This document shows positions 27,864-34,418 of a stretch of 34,418 bases of DNA, in pieces (the stretch's first letter is position 1; each line of letters starts with the position of its first letter). The stretch covers positions 1-34,418 of the forward strand of contig JAILRZ010000083.1 in the NCBI GenBank assembly GCA_024697845.1. Direction: 5' to 3'. Both the position numbers and the translations under genes were made by a program. Source of the DNA: Eubacterium sp. GTDB lineage: Bacteria > Bacillota > Clostridia > Lachnospirales > Lachnospiraceae. A model generated the notes under the pieces. The model was not told where the DNA came from and ran no database searches. It saw nothing but the letters and a program-made list of their open reading frames with translations.

Positions 27864-29918
27864 ATGGAGAGTAGTAAAATGATCAGAAAAAAACTGATGG
27901 CGGTATTATTGTCTGCAGCAATGATGGTGACAATGGTACCAGCAACAAGCAAGACACAGGAAGTAAAAGCAGCTTCCGCAGGAACACGCGTGGTAGGATA
28001 TTTTCCATCCTACAGAACTTATGCAATTAATTCCGTTGACTTTTCTGCAATGACTCATTGTATGTTAGCATTTATGACATACGCTAACGGAACGTTAACT
28101 TCCGGTTTTTCCGGTGGTGACGTTCAGACCATTGTAAACAAATGTCATGCAAACGGAACAAAGGCGATGATTGCCATTGGCGGATGGAACGGATTTGACG
28201 CTAGTGACAATCCTTTCGGAACTGCACAGAAACGTACAAACTTTGTTAACCAGGTAATGAACTACGTCAATACTTATAACTTAGACGGTGTTGACATTGA
28301 TATTGAGTTGAATGATGCAAACATCTGGAACAATTACAATGCATTGGTTTCAGAACTTTCCGGAAGATTAAAATCTCAAGGAAAACTTCTCACCATGGCA
28401 GTATCCACCTGGTTTACCGGTTCTATCAGCAATTCAACTTACCAATATTTTGATTTCTTGAATCTGATGTCTTATGACTATAATCAGAGTGGTACCGGCG
28501 AAGTGGCACCTTGGTCTCAGATTTATGACATGATTTCGTATTATGGTGGCAGAGGTGTTAGCAATGACAAGTTAGTTATTGGAGTTCCATTCTATGGATA
28601 CGGTGCTGGCGGTGCTGCAAAGACTTTTGCGGAAATGGTAGCAATGGATCCGGCAAATGCAGATCGTGATTACGCAAATGGTGTTTATTACAATGGAATG
28701 AGTACTATCAGAAAGAAAGCTGAATACAGCAAATCCTATGGCGGAACAATGATTTGGGAGGTGGCTCAGGATTCTTTCGGAACATACTCTTTATTGAATG
28801 TCATTAAGCAGGTAATGCAGACAGGAAATAATAATTCCGGCAACAACAATTCCGGAAATAATAACTCCGGAAACAACAATGCCGGAAACAATAATTCCGG
28901 AAATAATACTTCAACACCATCTTCCGGAATGGGAATTAATTATGCGAATGCATCTTCAGCAACTGCATATGTGAACGATTCCAAGTGGACTGACATTCAC
29001 TATTCCGTAAACGGCGGAGCGCAGCAGAATGTTCGTATGAATCAGGATGGAAACAAAGCAGTTTATACCATTAATGGATTAAGCAGTGGGGCAACGGTAA
29101 AATACTGGTTTACAACTTGTAACACTTCCGGATATGTTCAGGACACACAAAGCTACACTTATACACACAACGGAAATTCTAACAGTGGATCTAATTCAGG
29201 AAGTAACAATGGTTCAAATACTAACACAGGCTCCGGAGATGTATCCATCTATCAGGATGCAAATTATGGAGGACGTTCTGCATCTTTAGGAGTTGGAGAT
29301 TACAATCTTGCATCTCTTCAGGCAAAAGGATTTAGAAATGATGATTTATCGTCTATCAAAGTTCCATGGGGATACAAAGTAATTATGTATGCTGATGATA
29401 ATTTCAGTGGTTCCTCAAAGGTAGTAAACGGTGACACTTCTTATGTTGGAAATGATTGGAACGACAAGGTTTCTTCTATCAAAGTTCAGAGAGCACAGTA
29501 TAAGATTGTAAACAGAAACAGTGGTCTTTGCTTAGATGTTAGTGGCGGAAGTAAAGACAATGGTGCAAACATCCAGCAGTGGACAGACAATGGAACTAAC
29601 GCACAGAAATGGGAAGTTCGTTTCAATGCATCTGATTCTTCTTATGTGTTAGTGAATGTTGGAAGCGGAAAAGCATTAGATATGGGCGGCTGGTCTAAAG
29701 ATAACGGTGGCAACGCAATTCAGTGGGATAATAACAACACTGATAACCAGAGATGGTTTATCACATCTGTTGATAATGGTTACACATTCTTGATTAACAA
29801 GTACAGCAACAAGGCAATGGATGTAGAAGCATGGTCAACTGCAGCAGGTGGTAATGTTCACCAATGGGATTACGGCGCACAGGCAAACCAGCAGTGGAAG
29901 TTTGTTCAGGTGAACTAG
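27864..29918 (+). CDS. Secreted GH18 chitinase-like enzyme with the same CBM-like, crystallin and ricin-lectin tail
   Basis: Signal peptide ending VKAAS; GH18 catalytic motif LDGVDIDIE; (NNNSG)n linker; C-terminal modules parallel those of the GH16 neighbour. ATG at 27879 (MIRKKLMAVL) is an alternative start. Confidence 0.92.
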   Translation: MESSKMIRKKLMAVLLSAAMMVTMVPATSKTQEVKAASAGTRVVGYFPSYRTYAINSVDFSAMTHCMLAFMTYANGTLTSGFSGGDVQTIVNKCHANGTKAMIAIGGWNGFDASDNPFGTAQKRTNFVNQVMNYVNTYNLDGVDIDIELNDANIWNNYNALVSELSGRLKSQGKLLTMAVSTWFTGSISNSTYQYFDFLNLMSYDYNQSGTGEVAPWSQIYDMISYYGGRGVSNDKLVIGVPFYGYGAGGAAKTFAEMVAMDPANADRDYANGVYYNGMSTIRKKAEYSKSYGGTMIWEVAQDSFGTYSLLNVIKQVMQTGNNNSGNNNSGNNNSGNNNAGNNNSGNNTSTPSSGMGINYANASSATAYVNDSKWTDIHYSVNGGAQQNVRMNQDGNKAVYTINGLSSGATVKYWFTTCNTSGYVQDTQSYTYTHNGNSNSGSNSGSNNGSNTNTGSGDVSIYQDANYGGRSASLGVGDYNLASLQAKGFRNDDLSSIKVPWGYKVIMYADDNFSGSSKVVNGDTSYVGNDWNDKVSSIKVQRAQYKIVNRNSGLCLDVSGGSKDNGANIQQWTDNGTNAQKWEVRFNASDSSYVLVNVGSGKALDMGGWSKDNGGNAIQWDNNNTDNQRWFITSVDNGYTFLINKYSNKAMDVEAWSTAAGGNVHQWDYGAQANQQWKFVQVN

Positions 29919-29940
29919 AGAAAACATAAGTTTGTAAATA

Positions 29941-29973
29941 AAAAGAGAAGCAGGAAATCATCCTGCTTCTTTT
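29941..29973. terminator. Bidirectional intrinsic terminator
   Basis: agaagcagga aatca tcctgcttct flanked by aaaaag and tttt. Confidence 0.8.
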
Positions 29974-29977
29974 CGCA

Positions 29978-30457
29978 TTATTCCGGATAAATCAAGCGTT
30001 CATCGGTAATGTTTTCAAGAACTTCATCATAGAATTTTTTGCTGATGAATTTTGCCATATTCAAATTCATATCCAGGTAATTGCCGCAATCCTTGGCACA
30101 GGCTCCCGGAACCTCTCCTTCAAAGTCTTTCATGAAAGCATACATTTCTTTCACCAGTGGAAGTACATCCTTAGATGTATAGTCTCCGGCAAGGACCATA
30201 TAAAATCCGGTACGACATCCCATTGGTCCGAAATAAATGGTCTTATCTGCGAAGTCTTTGTGGTTTCTCAGAAAGGTTGCTGCCAGATGCTCGATTGTAT
30301 GAATTTCTGCAGTGTTCATAACCGGTTCAAAGTTGGGACGAGTCATACGAATATCAAAGGTGGTGATGACGTTATTTCCGACCTGATCTTTCCTAGACAC
30401 ATACAGTCCCGGCAATAATTTCAAATGGTCTATTGTAAAACTTGTAATCTTTTCCAT
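29978..30457 (-). CDS. luxS: S-ribosylhomocysteine lyase (AI-2 synthesis)
   Basis: HTIEHLAATFLRNH, GPMGCRTGFYMVL, ACAKDCGNYLDMNL. Start at MEKITSF (30457; RBS ggag) rather than 30469. Confidence 0.95.
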   Translation of the reverse strand: MEKITSFTIDHLKLLPGLYVSRKDQVGNNVITTFDIRMTRPNFEPVMNTAEIHTIEHLAATFLRNHKDFADKTIYFGPMGCRTGFYMVLAGDYTSKDVLPLVKEMYAFMKDFEGEVPGACAKDCGNYLDMNLNMAKFISKKFYDEVLENITDERLIYPE

Positions 30458-30602
30458 AATAAACTCCAATCTGCTCCTTTTAACAGGGCGTGTTATTCAA
30501 AACGATGATAGCACAAAAGAGGAGAAGACCGCAAGGGGAAGAATACGAAACAAACCATTGTATTGAAGAGAGGGTTTTGGTAAACTACCTTCGTGGAAAG
30601 AG

Positions 30603-30897
30603 GAGCTGCACCCTAGAAACATGGTTTTAGTTGTAGGGTGCATATTGCAAGCAGCAACTAATGGAGAGCTGCACCCTAGAAGCAGGTTTTTAGTTGTAGG
30701 GTGCATATTGCAAGCAGGAACTGATGGAGAGCTGCACCCTAGAAGCAGGTTTTAAGTTGTAGGGTGCATATTGCAAGCAGAAACTGATGGAGAGCTGCAC
30801 CCTAGATGCGGGTTTTAAGTTGTAGGGTGCATATTGCAAGCAGAAACTGATGGAGAGCTGCACCCTAGATGCAGGTTTTGACATGTAGGGTGCATTC
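30603..30897. repeat. Tandem array, exact 63-bp period, five units (last partial), each with a 9-bp inverted repeat
   Basis: Units start at 30603, 30666, 30729, 30792, 30855: gagctgcaccctaga-N-ttgtagggtgcatattgcaagcagaaactgatgga. Arms TGCACCCTA / TAGGGTGCA. Confidence 0.95.
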
Positions 30898-30927
30898 ACA
30901 ATAAAAAATAGGAAAAGGAATGATTTA

Positions 30928-31992
30928 ATGGAAGAAAAAAAGCACAAAAGACGTGTCCGATATAGTGGAACACATCCCAGAACTTATGCTGAGAAATATA
31001 AGGAACATAATCCGGAAAAGTATCAGGACACTATTGAGAAAGTGATTGCGAAAGGAAGTACACCGGCGGGAATGCATTTGTCCATTATGGTGGAAGAAAT
31101 ATTGGAGTTTCTGGAAATTAAGCCAGGGCAGATTGGGCTGGATGCCACGCTGGGATATGGCGGACATACAACAGAAATGCTTAAGAAACTGGAAGGAAAA
31201 GGACATGTTTATGGTTTGGATGTAGATCCAATTGAAATAAAAAAGACAGAAAAGCGTTTAGCTGACCGAGGATTTGGACCGGAGTTGTTTACGCCGATTA
31301 ATACAAATTTTCAGAATATTGACAAAGTGGCAGAGGAATACGGACCTTTCGATTTTATTTTGGCAGATTTAGGAGTTTCATCAATGCAGATTGATAATCC
31401 AGAGCGTGGATTTACTTACAAATATGATGGACCACTGGATTTGCGACTAAATCCGGAGGAAGGAATTTCCGCAGCCAAACGTTTGAAAAATGTGTCTGTG
31501 GATGAGTTAGAAGGAATGTTAATCGAAAATTCAGATGAGCCATATGCATATGAGATTGCAAAAGAACTGGTGTCCAGAAATAAAGGTGGCAAGAAAATCG
31601 AAACAACTCTGGATTTGAAAAATGCCATAGAGGCTGCATTGCGAAAAAGCAAGGAATATTCAAAATTATCCAAGAAGGATCAGGAAGAAACGGCAAAGAA
31701 AAGTTGTGCCAGAGTATTCCAGGCGTTACGAATTGATGTAAACAATGAATTTGAGGTGTTGTATGACTTGTTGGAGAAACTGCCGGGAGCGTTAAAGCCG
31801 GGAGGACGAGTTGCAGTGCTTACATTCCATTCCGGAGAAGACAGACTGGTGAAAAAATCTTTTAAGTCATTCAAGCGAGAAGGAATCTACAGCGAAGTGG
31901 CGAGAGATGTGGTAAGGCCTTCAGCCAAGGAGTGTCATAGAAACCCAAGAGCAAAGTCAACGAAGATGCGCTGGGCAGTGAAAAATCTCTAA
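30928..31992 (+). CDS. rsmH: RsmH/MraW-family 16S rRNA (cytosine-N4)-methyltransferase, divergent with N-terminal extension
   Basis: GLDATLGYGGHTTEML, ILADLGVSSMQIDNPERGFTYKYDGPLDLRLNP, ARVFQALRIDVNNE, VAVLTFHSGEDRLVK. Confidence 0.87.
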   Translation: MEEKKHKRRVRYSGTHPRTYAEKYKEHNPEKYQDTIEKVIAKGSTPAGMHLSIMVEEILEFLEIKPGQIGLDATLGYGGHTTEMLKKLEGKGHVYGLDVDPIEIKKTEKRLADRGFGPELFTPINTNFQNIDKVAEEYGPFDFILADLGVSSMQIDNPERGFTYKYDGPLDLRLNPEEGISAAKRLKNVSVDELEGMLIENSDEPYAYEIAKELVSRNKGGKKIETTLDLKNAIEAALRKSKEYSKLSKKDQEETAKKSCARVFQALRIDVNNEFEVLYDLLEKLPGALKPGGRVAVLTFHSGEDRLVKKSFKSFKREGIYSEVARDVVRPSAKECHRNPRAKSTKMRWAVKNL

Positions 31993-32099
31993 GAAGTCAG
32001 AAGATTGCCTTTTCTTTAAGGGGATTTTCTGATACAATCATAGAAGTGTTTCCCTATATTTTCATAAGAGGGATAAAGACAAATAGACGGAGGAAAATC

Positions 32100-33104
32100 A
32101 TGTTAGGTGATAAAAAAGTATTGTACAGCGCAATGCAGAGTACAGGAACATTGACATTAGGAAATTATTTAGGAGCTCTTGATAATTGGATTAAACTGGC
32201 AGATGAATATGAATGCTTTTATGCAATCGCAGATTTACATTCATTAACCGTTCGTCAGGACCCGAAAGATATTCGTAAGAGAGCAAAAGATTTATATACA
32301 TTATATGTTGCGGCTGGACTTGATCCGGAAAAGAACTGCATTTATTATCAGTCTCATGTGTCTGCTCATGCAGAACTTTCATGGATTTTGAATTGCTTTA
32401 CCTATATGGGAGAATTGAATCGTATGACACAGTTCAAGGATAAAGCAGCAAAGCATTCTGACAATATTAATGCCGGTTTGTTTACCTATCCGGTTTTGAT
32501 GGCGGCAGATATTTTACTTTATCAGGCAGACGTGGTACCGGTAGGTGCAGACCAAAAGCAGCATTTGGAAATCACTCGTGATATTGCCAATCGTTTTAAT
32601 GGAATTTACGGGGATGTGTTTACAGTTCCGGAACCATATATCGGAAAAGCAACAGCAAAGATTATGAGTCTTCAGGATCCGACAAAGAAAATGTCCAAGT
32701 CTGATGAAAATGTGAATGCAAGCATTCTTTTGATGGATGATCCGGATACAATCATCAGAAAGTTCAAGAGAGCTGTGACAGACTCAGATATGGAAATCAG
32801 ATATTCTGATGAAAAGCCGGGAATTCAGAACTTGATTAATATTTATTCCTGCATTACAGGAAAGACTATTGAAGAAACAGAAAAAGAATTTGATGGAAAA
32901 GGATACGGTGAATTTAAACTTGCCGTTGGCGAGGCTGTTGTAAGTCGTCTGAAACCATTGCAGGATAAGTTCTATGAACTTCAGAAAGAAAAAGACTATA
33001 TCAATCGTGTAATTAAAGAAAATGATGAAAAAGCAGCTTATTTTGCAAACAAGACATTGCGCAAGGTTCAGAAGAAAGTTGGTTTGATTGAACGAATCAG
33101 ATAA
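32100..33104 (+). CDS. trpS: Tryptophanyl-tRNA synthetase
   Basis: SAMQSTGTLTLGNYLGA, KKMSKSDEN; ATG at 32100 with RBS ggagga preferred over 32046. Confidence 0.94.
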   Translation: MLGDKKVLYSAMQSTGTLTLGNYLGALDNWIKLADEYECFYAIADLHSLTVRQDPKDIRKRAKDLYTLYVAAGLDPEKNCIYYQSHVSAHAELSWILNCFTYMGELNRMTQFKDKAAKHSDNINAGLFTYPVLMAADILLYQADVVPVGADQKQHLEITRDIANRFNGIYGDVFTVPEPYIGKATAKIMSLQDPTKKMSKSDENVNASILLMDDPDTIIRKFKRAVTDSDMEIRYSDEKPGIQNLINIYSCITGKTIEETEKEFDGKGYGEFKLAVGEAVVSRLKPLQDKFYELQKEKDYINRVIKENDEKAAYFANKTLRKVQKKVGLIERIR

Positions 33105-33135
33105 GGAAGAAGTGTAGTTTGCCATAGAGGAGAAA

Positions 33136-33816
33136 ATGATGAGTCTTACGCCAAGGAAGATCATTAAAAATCGCTTTACCAGATGGATTATGAAATATTT
33201 GCGTAAAGCCAGGATGAAAATCAGACAGAAAAAACATATGAGAGAAAAATACAATTCCTTAAAACGTTTGGGAAGGCAACATGGAGTGGATTTTGGAGGA
33301 TATCTCTCAAAAGAACAATTAAACCTGGAACAACATAAAGGTTGTGCCTATGAGCCTTCTTATGATATGCCTCATTTGTTGGAAAAACTACAGGTAACCC
33401 CGCAGGATTGTTTTGTGGATATTGGTTGTGGAAAAGGTTATGCGATGCATTATTTCAGTTCTTTGCCTTTCGGGAAGATTGCGGGAATTGAAATCACGGA
33501 GCAGTTGGTGGAAATTGCCAGAGAAAATCTGAAGAAACTTCATCCGGATGATGACCGGTTTGAGGTGATTTGGGGAGATGCATGCAATTATTCTTCTTAT
33601 GATGAGTACAATTACATTTATTTGTACAACCCGTTGAATCAAGAAGGAATCAGAGAAATTGTGGAACAATTAAAACAAAGTTTGGAGCGGGTTCCCAGAA
33701 AAATTATGGTAATATATCAGAACCCTGCTCACTGGAAAGAATTTTGTAAAGATGATTTGTTTCAGAGCGTTGTTTTTATAGATCGATGTCTGTTACTAAG
33801 ACATAGTGGAAGATGA
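33136..33816 (+). CDS. Class I SAM-dependent methyltransferase
   Basis: CFVDIGCGKGYAMHYFSSLPFGKIAGIEITEQLVEIARENL. Confidence 0.8.
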   Translation: MMSLTPRKIIKNRFTRWIMKYLRKARMKIRQKKHMREKYNSLKRLGRQHGVDFGGYLSKEQLNLEQHKGCAYEPSYDMPHLLEKLQVTPQDCFVDIGCGKGYAMHYFSSLPFGKIAGIEITEQLVEIARENLKKLHPDDDRFEVIWGDACNYSSYDEYNYIYLYNPLNQEGIREIVEQLKQSLERVPRKIMVIYQNPAHWKEFCKDDLFQSVVFIDRCLLLRHSGR

Positions 33817-33830
33817 AAGGATAGATTCAG

Positions 33831-34418
33831 ATGATTAAAGATATTCAGGAAGAAATTCTTAAATTAAAAAAAGAAAAAGATATTTGTATTCTGGCCCATT
33901 GTTATCAGAATCCGGAGATTCTGGAAGTGGCAGATTTCACGGGAGATAGTTATGCGTTGGCAGTAAAGGCATCTCAGGTGGAAAATAAAATTGTAATTAT
34001 GTGTGGCGTTCGTTTTATGGCAGAAACGGTAAAGATTCTTTCGCCGGATAAAACGGTAATTCTGTCACATCCCGATGCAGGATGCCCGATGGCAGAACAG
34101 TTGGATAAGGAAATGGTTGTGCAAGCTAAAGAAATGATGCCTGATTATACAGTAGTGGCTTATGTGAATACCACCAGTGAATTGAAAACCGTTTGCGATG
34201 TGTGCGTAACATCTTCATCAGCTGTGACCATTTGTAAGAAAATCGAAAATGATAAGATTTTATTTATTCCGGATCCGCAACTTGGAAAATGGGTTTCTGA
34301 GGAAATTCCGGAAAAGGAATTTAAAATATTAGGAGCAGGATGCCCAACCCATTGTGCAATGACAATAAAGGATGTGGAAAAAGCAAAGAAAGATCATCCG
34401 GATGCATTACTTTTGGTT
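33831..34418 (+). CDS. nadA: Quinolinate synthase, 3' truncated by window edge
   Basis: Translation MIKDIQEEILKLKKEKDICILAHCYQNPEILEVADFTGDSYALAVKASQ...MCGVRFMAETVKILSPDKTVILSHPDAGCPMA; not in the supplied ORF list because no stop lies in the window. Confidence 0.92.
   Translation, partial: MIKDIQEEILKLKKEKDICILAHCYQNPEILEVADFTGDSYALAVKASQVENKIVIMCGVRFMAETVKILSPDKTVILSHPDAGCPMAEQLDKEMVVQAKEMMPDYTVVAYVNTTSELKTVCDVCVTSSSAVTICKKIENDKILFIPDPQLGKWVSEEIPEKEFKILGAGCPTHCAMTIKDVEKAKKDHPDALLLV

Noticed and set aside
29978-30457. luxS as part of a quorum-sensing operon
   Set aside because: Neighbours are a chitinase-like gene and rsmH; no receptor or kinase genes nearby, so only luxS itself is supported.
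30603-30897. CRISPR array
   Set aside because: Intervening sequences are near-identical between units rather than unique spacers; no cas genes.
30497-30947. Minus-strand ORFs 30497..30706 and 30690..30947 with repeated peptides (MHPTTKNLLLGCSS; QYAPYNLKPASRVQLSISFCL)
   Set aside because: They are translations of the 63-bp repeat array; the period is a multiple of 3 so a frame stays open. No RBS and no domain signature.
32046-32099. N-terminal extension MFPYIFIRGIKTNRRRKI of trpS
   Set aside because: RBS ggaggaaaatc precedes ATG 32100, which matches the normal TrpRS start.
31993-32099. T-box leader upstream of trpS
   Set aside because: Only about 100 nt, with no recognisable T-box core sequence or terminator/antiterminator pair.

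Overview
The window looks like a low-GC Firmicutes chromosome, most likely Lachnospiraceae (inferred from gene content and protein style; no taxonomic search was run). It is mostly housekeeping: gltX, folC, pheA, pfkA-like, luxS, rsmH-like, trpS, nadA (truncated at the right edge), an ABC-F ATPase, a K+ channel and an MMPL/RND permease. Accessory material is mixed in. The points most worth a second look are: (1) two unrelated-in-sequence but similarly built intergenic tandem arrays, with exact periods of 54 bp (5879-6060) and 63 bp (30603-30897), each unit carrying an inverted repeat; the first ends in an intrinsic terminator and may be a structured ncRNA; (2) a GH13/GlgX-like protein that appears to have lost all its catalytic residues; (3) a UvrD/PcrA-like helicase split by a -1 frameshift at G_AAA_AAG, followed 6 nt later by a predicted 9-bp hairpin; (4) adjacent secreted GH16 beta-glucanase and GH18 chitinase-like enzymes sharing a CBM-like + beta/gamma-crystallin + ricin-lectin tail; (5) a SecB-like protein next to a secreted Fn3 protein. 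No CRISPR array, tRNA, rRNA or transposase was recognised.
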